From Pseudomonadota bacterium (GTDB lineage: Bacteria; Pseudomonadota; Gammaproteobacteria; Steroidobacterales; Steroidobacteraceae), in the NCBI GenBank assembly GCA_021847105.1, contig JAJZUT010000006.1:62001-126000 (forward strand): a stretch of DNA of 64,000 nucleotides. The letters are read 5' to 3'. Positions 8,275 through 16,059 of this stretch are shown here, one piece after another. The stretch's first letter is position 1. Each line of letters starts with the position of its first letter. The translations under genes and the position numbers were made by a program. The notes below the pieces were generated by a model that did no database searches, had not been told where the DNA came from, and was given only the letters and a program-made list of their open reading frames with translations.

Positions 8275-8870
8275 ACAGGTCTGCAGGAGAGCTGCACGCA
8301 CTCGTTCTCGCGGCCGGCGCCGCGCGGCGCTTTGGCGCTGTAAAGCAGCTCGCGCAGATCGACGGCGAGCCGCTGCTGCGGCGAGTCATCAGGTGCGCAG
8401 CCCCGGCGGCAGAACGTACCTGGGTCATCCTCGGGGCCCACGCCCGCGAAATCGAGCCGCTCCTTACCCGATCGCCGGTGACCACATACTTCAATATGCT
8501 GTGGCACGAGGGGATCTCCAGCTCGATCCGCGCCGGCATCGAACTGCTGCCGCACTCCTGCACGGCGGTGATGTTAGTTCTCGCCGATCAACCCCTCATC
8601 CGCACGCTCGATTACACTCGGCTCGCGCAGGCGTGGCGCGCGGCGCCGACCACGATCGTTGCCGCTGGCTACGGAACCCATGCGGGGGCGCCCGCGATCT
8701 TCCCGCGCCGATTCTTCTCCGAACTGCAGCAGCTGAAAGGCGATGTGGGAGCGAAGTCCCTTCTGCAGCAACATGCCGCTGCTTTACATACGGTGCCGAT
8801 GCCGAGGGCCAGCTTCGATGTCGACACGCCGGCAGATCTTGCCGCCGCGCCAGACTCCACCATCGACTGA
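8271..8870 (+). CDS. mocA: Molybdenum cofactor cytidylyltransferase (MocA-like)
   Basis: 199 residues. NTP-transferase fold with the signature LVLAAGAARRFGAVKQLA (about 10-27), a variant of the LAAGxSxRxGxxK loop, and VLADQPLI (about 103-110), matching MobA/MocA-type nucleotidyltransferases. MocA converts molybdopterin cofactor to the cytosine dinucleotide form used by xanthine-oxidase family enzymes. Position between xdhC and the hydroxylase subunits supports MocA over the guanylyl enzyme MobA. Translationally coupled to xdhC. Confidence 0.85.
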   Translation: MNRSAGELHALVLAAGAARRFGAVKQLAQIDGEPLLRRVIRCAAPAAERTWVILGAHAREIEPLLTRSPVTTYFNMLWHEGISSSIRAGIELLPHSCTAVMLVLADQPLIRTLDYTRLAQAWRAAPTTIVAAGYGTHAGAPAIFPRRFFSELQQLKGDVGAKSLLQQHAAALHTVPMPRASFDVDTPADLAAAPDSTID

Positions 8871-9007
8871 GGCTGAGCAAGCAGTATCGTCAGGCGGCGC
8901 AACCTGTTGCAGCCACGTTACGGCTGACCGCGTTGAGCGGATCTCCTATACTTTTGCTTCGCGAACGCCGGCCGTCGTTCGACGGCGCCACTGAAGCGGA
9001 GGCGCTC

Positions 9008-9493
9008 ATGAGATTCTCCATTCTGGTCAATGGCATCCGGCACGAGGTCCAGGCCGATGCGGACACGCCACTGCTGTGGGTTCTGCGCGACGAGCTGCAT
9101 CTGGTCGGTACCAAGTTTGGCTGTGGAATTGCGGCGTGCGGGGCGTGCACGGTGCACCTGAATGGCGAGCCAGCACGCGCGTGCGTCACGCCGATCTCGG
9201 CAGTCGGCACGGCTGCGATCGTGACCATCGAGGGAATCGGCGCCAGCGAGTGGGGACGCAGGATCAAGAGGGCCTGGCTCGAGCTCGACGTGATGCAGTG
9301 CGGCTACTGCCAAGCCGGCCAAGTCATGTCCGCCACCGCGCTGCTGAGCAAGAATCCTCATCCGAGCGATCAGGACATCGACGCGGCGATGAACGGCAAC
9401 ATCTGTCGCTGCTGCACGTACACCCGCATCCGGGCGGCGATCAAGCAGGCTGCCGGCCTGCCGACCGCAGACACGCGCGAGGTGAGATCATGA
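9008..9493 (+). CDS. iorA: (2Fe-2S) subunit of an isoquinoline 1-oxidoreductase-like molybdenum hydroxylase
   Basis: 161 residues. The N-terminal plant-type ferredoxin domain has the cysteine set GCGIAACGACTVH with a later Cys near 60, and the C-terminal helical [2Fe-2S] domain has QCGYCQAGQ and NICRCCTYTRIR. This two-cluster layout is that of the small subunit of IorAB, aldehyde dehydrogenase and similar two-subunit xanthine-oxidase family enzymes, which lack a separate FAD subunit. It transfers electrons from the molybdenum site to a cytochrome or quinone partner. Start is the ATG at 9008, matching the family N-terminus. The stop overlaps the large-subunit start. Confidence 0.9.
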   Translation: MRFSILVNGIRHEVQADADTPLLWVLRDELHLVGTKFGCGIAACGACTVHLNGEPARACVTPISAVGTAAIVTIEGIGASEWGRRIKRAWLELDVMQCGYCQAGQVMSATALLSKNPHPSDQDIDAAMNGNICRCCTYTRIRAAIKQAAGLPTADTREVRS

Positions 9494-11742
9494 GCGGCGA
9501 GACCTCCGCAGACGATCCCCGGGCGGCGCCCGGGGGATTGCGCATCTCACGGCGCGCCTTTCTCGCGGCGGGCATTGCACTCGGTGGCGGGTTATTGCTG
9601 ACGCTGCGATTCAGCGAGAGCGCCTCGGCGGAAGATGCCCTGATCGGCGCCTACGTCAAGATCGCTCCCGACGGGATCGTCACCATCACCGCCAAGAATC
9701 CCGAGATCGGTCAAGGTATGAAAACCACCTTGCCGATGCTGATCGCCGATGAGCTCGATGTCGACTGGCAGAACGTGCGCGTCGAGCAGGCCATGCTTAA
9801 TTCGATCTATGGCCCGCAGTTTGCCGGCGGCAGCCTCGGCACGCCGCTCAATTGGATTCCCATGCAACAGGTCGGCGCGGCCGCACGCCAGATGCTGATC
9901 AGCGCCGCAGCCAGTGCTTGGGCCGTCCCGGCGGCACAGTGCGTGGCCAGCCGAGGAGTAGTCCGGCACCCCCCGAGTGGCCGCCAACTGACCTACGGTG
10001 CACTGTCGGAGAGGGCGGCAGCGCAGCCCGCACCGGACCTTGCGTCCGTGACGCTCAAAAAGCCCAGCGAGTACACCATCATCGGGAAATTCACCGGCGG
10101 GGTCGACAGCGCACGCGTGCTCGATGGCGCACCGCTGTTCGGCATCGACGTGTCGCTGCCGCAGATGAGTTATGCAGTCTACGAGAAATCCCCGGTGTTC
10201 GGCGGGCGCGTGGTGCGCGCGAACCTTGCGGAAATCAAGGCGCTGCCCGGGGTGCGCGAGGCGTTCATCCTGCGCGGCGCCAGCGCCGACGCGGCAGTGA
10301 AAATGGGATTGGTCGATGGCGTTGCGATCATCGCGGACAAGTGGTGGGATGCCCAGAAAGCGCTTGAGAAGCTGCGCGTCGAGTGGTCGCCGAACAGCGC
10401 GCCGTCGCAGAGCACGTCCGGGTTCGAACAGCAGGCCGCTCAACTTGCGCGCGAGGCACCTCATGCGATCATCCGCCGCGACGGGGATGTCGCCGCGGCG
10501 CTGCGTGGCGCAGCGAGGCGCCTGGAAGCCTCCTATGCGTACCCATTCCTTGCCCACGCGACGCTCGAGCCGCAGAATTGCACGGCGCGAGTCAATCGCG
10601 ACGGCAGCGTTGAGATCTGGGCACCGACACAGAACCCTGGCCCCGGAGCACAGCTGGTCGCGCGCACCCTCGGCATCGACGCCGCGAGGATCCGCGTGCA
10701 CATGACCCGGGTGGGCGGTGGCTTCGGCAGGCGGTTGAACAATGATTACATGGCCGAAGCGGCCATGATCGCCCGATGGCTTGGACGGCCGGTGAAGCTG
10801 CTCTGGAACCGGCCGCAGGACATCCAGCACGATGCGTACCGGCCGGGCGGGTTCCACCAGTTCGTCGCGGGTCTCGATGCCGCGGGCAAGCCGATCGCAT
10901 TTCGCGATCACTTCATCACGTTCGGCCAGCAGGGACATGTTGCCTCCTCCGCCGACCTGCCGCGGGATCATTTCCCGGCGGGCTTCGTGCCGAACCTCGA
11001 ATACGCGCAATCGCTCATCGAGCTCGATGTACCCACCGGCCCGATGCGCAACCCCGGTGGCAACGCCCTGGCATTTGCGTTCGAGTCATTCCTCGACGAG
11101 ATGGCCTACGCCGCAGGCCGTGATCCGCTCGCCCTGCGGCTCGAGCTGTACGGCCCACCACGGATCCTGCCGGCTCCACCGGCGCGCGTCGGACTGAAAA
11201 TTCCGCCGTTCGATACCCGCCGGGTGCGCGGCGTACTCGAGCTCGTGGCAGAGAAGTCCGGCTGGGCGCAACGCCACGCGTTACCGCGCGGAACAGGGAT
11301 GGGGCTCGCGTTCTACTACAGCCATCTCGGCTACGTGGCCGAAGTAGTCAAGGCAAGCGTCAACCCCGACGGGGTTCCACAGATACACAAGATATGGGCC
11401 GCCGTCGATATCGGTCGGCAGATCATCAATCCCGCTGGAGCGTTCAATCAGGCGCAAGGCGCGATCCTCGACGGGCTTGGGCAGGCCCTGCACCTGTTCA
11501 TCACGATCGAGAACGGGCGGGTCGTGCAGCGCAACTTCGATGCCTACCGTCTGCTTCGCATGCACGAGGCGCCGCCGCTCGAAGTGCACTTCTTGCGCAG
11601 CAACAACGATCCAACCGGTCTCGGCGAGCCGGCGCTGCCTCCGGTGCTGCCAGCGCTGTGCAATGCGTTGTTCATGGCCACCGGCAAACGTATCCGCACG
11701 CTGCCCATTGACCCCCAGGCGCTGCGTCGCAGTGCCGCCTGA
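9490..11742 (+). CDS. iorB: Molybdenum-binding large subunit of an isoquinoline 1-oxidoreductase/aldehyde oxidase-like enzyme
   Basis: 750 residues. A twin-arginine motif (RISRRAFLAAGIALGGG, about 17-33) suggests Tat export of the assembled complex, with the small subunit carried along. The body has two xanthine-oxidase family molybdopterin regions with NPEIGQGMKTTLPM, GGGFGRRLNNDY and GLGEPALPPVLPAL motifs, the last including the Glu expected to act as catalytic base. Homologues hydroxylate N-heterocycles such as isoquinoline or oxidise aldehydes in the periplasm. Because the neighbouring locus oxidises amines to aldehydes, aldehyde oxidation is an attractive role, but this is inference. Overlaps iorA by ATGA. 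Confidence 0.88.
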   Translation: MSGETSADDPRAAPGGLRISRRAFLAAGIALGGGLLLTLRFSESASAEDALIGAYVKIAPDGIVTITAKNPEIGQGMKTTLPMLIADELDVDWQNVRVEQAMLNSIYGPQFAGGSLGTPLNWIPMQQVGAAARQMLISAAASAWAVPAAQCVASRGVVRHPPSGRQLTYGALSERAAAQPAPDLASVTLKKPSEYTIIGKFTGGVDSARVLDGAPLFGIDVSLPQMSYAVYEKSPVFGGRVVRANLAEIKALPGVREAFILRGASADAAVKMGLVDGVAIIADKWWDAQKALEKLRVEWSPNSAPSQSTSGFEQQAAQLAREAPHAIIRRDGDVAAALRGAARRLEASYAYPFLAHATLEPQNCTARVNRDGSVEIWAPTQNPGPGAQLVARTLGIDAARIRVHMTRVGGGFGRRLNNDYMAEAAMIARWLGRPVKLLWNRPQDIQHDAYRPGGFHQFVAGLDAAGKPIAFRDHFITFGQQGHVASSADLPRDHFPAGFVPNLEYAQSLIELDVPTGPMRNPGGNALAFAFESFLDEMAYAAGRDPLALRLELYGPPRILPAPPARVGLKIPPFDTRRVRGVLELVAEKSGWAQRHALPRGTGMGLAFYYSHLGYVAEVVKASVNPDGVPQIHKIWAAVDIGRQIINPAGAFNQAQGAILDGLGQALHLFITIENGRVVQRNFDAYRLLRMHEAPPLEVHFLRSNNDPTGLGEPALPPVLPALCNALFMATGKRIRTLPIDPQALRRSAA

Positions 11743-11759
11743 GCCGGCACGGCTGGAAC

Positions 11760-13487
11760 TCAACCGCGGGTTGCCCGCAGGAGCGGTCGCAGTTGCGCGA
11801 GCGAGCGTGTGTTGAGCACGTCCTGCTTGCGCGCCCACCCGCGCCGCGCCTGACGAACGGCACCGTCGAGGTTGGCGAACTGTCCGATCGCGTGCGCGTC
11901 GCTGTCGAGCGCGAGCGGAACGCCACGCTCGACGGCGGCTTTGACATGCACATCGTCGAGATCGAGCCGCAATGGCTGGCCATTCACCTCCAGGTAGCAG
12001 GGCCGCTCGTGCACCGCGGCGAGCACTCGCTCGAAATCCAACGCGTAGGACTCACGCTGGCCCAGCAGCCGACCGGTGGGATGCGCCAGGATCGTCACGT
12101 GCGGCCGCTCCAGGGCACGCAACACACGCCGTGTCTGCTTGGCCTCCGGCAGATCGAAGTGACTGTGAATCGCGACCACGATGACATCGAGTGGCGCTAG
12201 GGCTGCGTCACTCATGGCAAGACGCCCGTCCTCCAGGATGTCCACCTCTGCGCCCTTGAGCACCGTGAACCCGTGCAATTGCTCGTTGAGCCCATCGATG
12301 GCGTCACAGTGGCGCGCCAGACGCTGCGCATCGAGGCCGCGCACGATTCCCAGATACTTGCTGTGGTCGGTGATGGCGACATAGCTCAGTCCCGCTGCGC
12401 GCGCCGCCGCCACCATCTCCTCCAGCGAGGCGCTCCCGTCCGTGGCACGGGTGTGAACGTGCAAATCGCCCCGCAGGTCAGCGCGCTCGACGAGTCGTGG
12501 CAGCATGTCGTGCTCGGCCGCCTCGAATTCCCCCCGGTCCTCACGCAGCTCCGGCGCGATCCACGCGAGGCCGAGTGCGGAGTAGATCTGCGCCTCATTG
12601 CGGCCGAACAGTCGGCGCGATCCGTGGAACAGGCCATACTCGCTCAATTTCAGGCCGCGAGCGTGTGCGCGCTGGCGCAGGCGGATGCCGTGTTCCTTGC
12701 TCCCTGTGAAATACTGCAGGGCGGCGCCAAAGCTCTCCGGCCGGACGACCCGCAGGTCGAATTGCAGCCCGTTGCGCAGCACACCGGAAGCTTTCGTCCG
12801 ACCGGAAGCCGTGCGCGTGTCGAGATCGGCATAAGCACCCAACCCCCCGATCACATCGACGCCTGCCGAGGCCGCGACCAGCAGGTCGAGATCCCCGACG
12901 GTTTCGCGACCACGGCGGTAACTGCCGACGATCTCGACACGCTCGACGCCAGGTAAGGCCGCGAGGAAGCGCCTAAATGGCTCAGCGTATTCGGCTGCCT
13001 CGGCAATCGGCATCCTGCGCGCGGTAGCCTCTGGCGCACGCGTCAACACCGACTCGAGCTTCGCGCGCAGCGACGACCCAAATCCGCGCAATGAAGCGAG
13101 CCGGCCCGCGGCGAGTGCTCGGCGCAGATCGGTGCGATTTTTGATCTTCAGCACCGTCCCTAAGGCGCGCACCCGCGCCGGTCCCAAGCCGGGAAGAGCG
13201 AGCAACTCGCGCAATCCGGGTGGCACTTCGCTACGCAATTTCCGCAGTGCGGCGAGCTGTCCGGTCGCAATGATTTCCGCAATTTTACCGGCCAAGTCTG
13301 TGCCGATGCCGGGGAGTTCCGCATAGGCAGAGGAATCACCCGCCTCCGCGAGCTGGTGCGGCAGACCGCGCACGGTCTGGGCCGCGCGCCGATAGGCGCG
13401 GATCCGGAACGCATTTGCGCCCTGGATCGACAGCAGATCGGCGATCTCGTCGAAGGCTGCCGCGATGTCTGCATTGTGGATGCTCAT
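11760..13487 (-). CDS. polX: DNA polymerase X family protein with C-terminal PHP domain
   Basis: 575 residues, the usual bacterial PolX length. Order: N-terminal helix-hairpin-helix 8-kDa-type domain (PGIGTDLAGKIAEI, then PGLGPARVRALG), palm with GSYRRGRETVGDLDLL holding two catalytic Asp and a third at LQFDLRVV, then a PHP domain from about residue 335 with DLHVHTRATDG, TDHSKYL, EVDIL, ILAHPTGR, EVNGQ and DSDAHA, i.e. the full metal-ligand set. PolX enzymes fill short gaps in base excision repair; the PHP domain gives 3'-5' exonuclease or AP-endonuclease activity. Start is the ATG at 13487 beginning MSIHNADIAAAF, the family N-terminus. It converges on iorB and is divergent from prs. Confidence 0.92.
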   Translation of the reverse strand: MSIHNADIAAAFDEIADLLSIQGANAFRIRAYRRAAQTVRGLPHQLAEAGDSSAYAELPGIGTDLAGKIAEIIATGQLAALRKLRSEVPPGLRELLALPGLGPARVRALGTVLKIKNRTDLRRALAAGRLASLRGFGSSLRAKLESVLTRAPEATARRMPIAEAAEYAEPFRRFLAALPGVERVEIVGSYRRGRETVGDLDLLVAASAGVDVIGGLGAYADLDTRTASGRTKASGVLRNGLQFDLRVVRPESFGAALQYFTGSKEHGIRLRQRAHARGLKLSEYGLFHGSRRLFGRNEAQIYSALGLAWIAPELREDRGEFEAAEHDMLPRLVERADLRGDLHVHTRATDGSASLEEMVAAARAAGLSYVAITDHSKYLGIVRGLDAQRLARHCDAIDGLNEQLHGFTVLKGAEVDILEDGRLAMSDAALAPLDVIVVAIHSHFDLPEAKQTRRVLRALERPHVTILAHPTGRLLGQRESYALDFERVLAAVHERPCYLEVNGQPLRLDLDDVHVKAAVERGVPLALDSDAHAIGQFANLDGAVRQARRGWARKQDVLNTRSLAQLRPLLRATRG

Positions 13488-13688
13488 GGCGGTGATTTGC
13501 CCAAACTCGGTCCAGCGGGCACACCGCAAGCGTACCGTCCTGCCCGTCTGCGCCCATCCGGGCCACTACCACTCCGATACGCACAGCTGCGGATGCCGCA
13601 GCGCACCCCAGGCACGGTACTTTGCATCGCTGATTCGCAAAACCGGTATCGGTGGCAAATCAGCCACGCCGTGACCGGAGCGAGAGCG

Positions 13689-14699
13689 ATGTCGCCGAAT
13701 CCCTTGTCAGCCGCCGTCATCGGGCTCAGCGAGAGTCAGCCGCTCGCGCAGGCCATCGCACAGCACGCCGGCCTACCGTTGCTGCCGATCGAGGAGCGCG
13801 CCTTCGAGGGCGGGGAATTCAAGCTGCGGCCGCTCGAATCGGTGCGGGGACGGACACTGTTCGTGGTGCAGTCCCTGGCGGCTACGGAAGATGCACCGAC
13901 GCCTCTGCGTCTGTTGCGGCTGCTGTTCCTGCTGCAGGGACTGCGCGATGCAGGCGCGGGTAGTCGTACCGTCCTGTTACCGTATTTTGCATTCGCCCGC
14001 AAAGATCGACGCACACAGCTCCGTGACCCGGTGAGCGCTCGCTACGTTGCGGAACTGCTCGAAACGGCGGGCTGTGGTTGCCTGATCGGTCTCGACGTGC
14101 ACAATCCGGCGGCATTCGATAACGCGTTCCGCATTCCCACGATACATCTCAGCGCGCTCCCGATGCTGGCGGAGCATTTTCTGTTGCAATCGCCGGCTGA
14201 CACCGCCCTCACCGTCGTCTCCCCCGATGTCGGCGGGATCAAACGCGCACAGATCTTCCGCGAGCTGCTGACCGCACGATCCGCAAGGGACGTCGGACTC
14301 GCATTCGTCGAGAAGCGCCGTGCCCGGGGTGTCGTGTCCGGCGGCGTGCTTGCCGGTGAGATCGGCGGTCAAACCGCGATCGTGCTGGACGATCTGTGTG
14401 CGACCGGCGGAACCCTGGTGCGGGCGGCCGCCTCCTGCCTCGAGCAGGGCGCCACTGCAATCCATGTCGCCGTCACGCACGCTCCGCTCAGCACCGGGCT
14501 GTCGAGTCTTGCGGCCGCGAAGTGCATCACGAGCATCACGCTGACCGACAGCGTCGGCGCCGCCCTGTCGATACCGCCCGACGATTCCCGAGCGCAGCGA
14601 ATCGTAACGCTGCCCATCGGTGTGCTGTTTGGTCAGACTGTGCGCCGAATGCTCAGCGGTGAACCGGTCTCGCCACTCCTTGAGCGCTGGCCCGTGTGA
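13689..14699 (+). CDS. prs: Ribose-phosphate pyrophosphokinase
   Basis: 336 residues. PRPP synthetase motifs are present: PYFAFARKDRR (ATP-binding), VVSPDVGGIKRAQIF (divalent cation binding) and VLDDLCATGGTL, the PRPP loop. It makes PRPP from ribose 5-phosphate and ATP. The sequence is divergent from the housekeeping E. coli-type Prs and resembles the stand-alone PRPP synthetases found beside PEP synthase and CBS-domain genes, so a second housekeeping copy elsewhere is likely (inference). Its 3' end overlaps the convergent kinase-like gene by 47 bases. Confidence 0.85.
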   Translation: MSPNPLSAAVIGLSESQPLAQAIAQHAGLPLLPIEERAFEGGEFKLRPLESVRGRTLFVVQSLAATEDAPTPLRLLRLLFLLQGLRDAGAGSRTVLLPYFAFARKDRRTQLRDPVSARYVAELLETAGCGCLIGLDVHNPAAFDNAFRIPTIHLSALPMLAEHFLLQSPADTALTVVSPDVGGIKRAQIFRELLTARSARDVGLAFVEKRRARGVVSGGVLAGEIGGQTAIVLDDLCATGGTLVRAAASCLEQGATAIHVAVTHAPLSTGLSSLAAAKCITSITLTDSVGAALSIPPDDSRAQRIVTLPIGVLFGQTVRRMLSGEPVSPLLERWPV

Positions 14700-15789
14700 C
14701 CGGCATCGCTTGCCGGGACGCCACCGGATCGTGCTCGGCGAGTCGCTCTGCCCGCGCAATCGCACGCATCGCGTCATCGAGGTACGAATGGGCGCGCGCA
14801 CGCCACAGTCGCGCGAACCTCGCGAACGCAGGATCACGCAGGTGCCAAGCGGCAATCAGCGCACGCACCACGGCACGCCGGCTCATGTAAAAAGCGATCA
14901 CGGCGGACGGTACCGGATCACCCATCGCTCGGGCGCAACGCCCCAGCAAATCACCGGCCAGGCGCGCCGCACCGAGACGTCGGCACTCCAGTGCCAGAAA
15001 AGCAATTTCCTCGGCCGGATCGAGTCGCCTGAGACTGGGATCGAACTCCAGACAATCGATGACGCACGCAGCATGCGAGGCGTCGCCGAGAAAGACGTGC
15101 TCCGGACGCAGATCGCCGTGTCCATCGCGCAGCCTGCGCCCTCGTCCGAGGAGCAGTCGCCTCCATTGAGCAAGCCACGCGAGCTGTCGCGCCACGACCG
15201 CCTGCACCGGATCCCTCGCGAGTGCGAGATCGGCTGCACCGAGCTCACGCCCGCTCGCCCGGATTTGGCGGCGCAGGTGCGCAAAGTAGCCACGGTCACT
15301 CATCGGCAACGGCGCTGCACTGCGAAAGAACAACGCGAGACGGGCCGCGATCCGCTCGAGGTCACGCCCACCGACCGAACGGTCGGCGATCGCCTTATCG
15401 AGCATGCGCGCCGCCTCAAGCCGTCGCATCTGCACCAGCCAGTCGACCACCTCGCCGGCACCGGCGCGCAGCGTCAGCACACCTGCACGGCTGCGCCCGA
15501 GCGGGACGATTCGACGATACACCTCGGGAGCGAGCCGCCTGTTGAGTTCGAGTTCCGCCCGACACGCCCGCTCGCGCAATGCTACGGTCCGATAGTCCAT
15601 CGATCCCCTGTGCAGCGGCTTTTTCAGTTTGTACGCTCGCTCACCGGCAAGGAAGATCCAGGCGAAATGGGTCTCGATGGATGTGACCATCCGCGGTCGA
15701 TGCGGATAATGATGTGGTTCGGCCAGAAAGGCCGTCTTCGCCTCGAGAGCGCACTCTGCTGCTCGGTTCCGCGGCGCGATGGGTTTCAT
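14653..15789 (-). CDS. Aminoglycoside-phosphotransferase-like kinase (COG2187 type)
   Basis: 378 residues. The ETHFAWIFLAGERAYKLKKP segment near the N-terminus is the lysine-bearing ATP site of the COG2187 family, and the catalytic loop reads DGHGDLRPEHVFLG (Brenner motif HGDLxxxN with His in place of Asn) followed by VIDCLEFDPSLRRLDPAEE in place of DFG. The substrate of the family is unknown; many members carry an extra P-loop ATPase domain, absent here. Basic residues are numerous at both ends. Translation may begin at the ATG at 15789 or at a Met about 34 residues in. It converges on prs with 47 bases of overlap. Confidence 0.65.
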   Translation of the reverse strand: MKPIAPRNRAAECALEAKTAFLAEPHHYPHRPRMVTSIETHFAWIFLAGERAYKLKKPLHRGSMDYRTVALRERACRAELELNRRLAPEVYRRIVPLGRSRAGVLTLRAGAGEVVDWLVQMRRLEAARMLDKAIADRSVGGRDLERIAARLALFFRSAAPLPMSDRGYFAHLRRQIRASGRELGAADLALARDPVQAVVARQLAWLAQWRRLLLGRGRRLRDGHGDLRPEHVFLGDASHAACVIDCLEFDPSLRRLDPAEEIAFLALECRRLGAARLAGDLLGRCARAMGDPVPSAVIAFYMSRRAVVRALIAAWHLRDPAFARFARLWRARAHSYLDDAMRAIARAERLAEHDPVASRQAMPVTRASAQGVARPVHR

Positions 15790-16059
15790 AACTTCCAGTC
15801 CGGGACGCCGCGCGGACTGTCCTGACCGTCTGACTCACACCAAGCGTGCAGTGTCTGACCGGCAGCGCGCGGTGCGCGATCCGCATTTGCCGCAGCAGAC
15901 TGCGGCCAACGCACCGCCTGCGCGCGACTCCGCCAGCCGATAGGCACAACTGCGGATTCACGCCATCGGCCACACGCGTACCGTCTCTACAGAGACAGGC
16001 GTGGTGGCACCCGTAAGCACTTCCGCGGGAGTCGCGCACCGCCTGCCGGGAAAGAGGTC
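15790..16059. other. Intergenic region upstream of pps with a short hairpin
   Basis: 270 bases between the divergent kinase-like gene and pps. GCCGCAG (15889-15895) and CTGCGGC (15900-15906) form a 7-bp stem with a 4-base loop. No convincing promoter was picked out and no coding frame is supported. Confidence 0.35.

Noticed and set aside
9592-11010. A 472-codon minus-strand frame across iorB
   Set aside because: Antisense shadow; composition is His/Arg-rich with no family resemblance.
7192-11742. Carbon monoxide dehydrogenase (cox) cluster
   Set aside because: XdhC/CoxI and a molybdenum subunit are present, but there is no FAD subunit (CoxM) and the large subunit has a Tat signal and IorB-type layout.
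14653-15789. Aminoglycoside resistance enzyme
   Set aside because: The kinase fold is shared, but the N-terminal segment and altered catalytic Asn match the uncharacterised COG2187 group, not known resistance enzymes.
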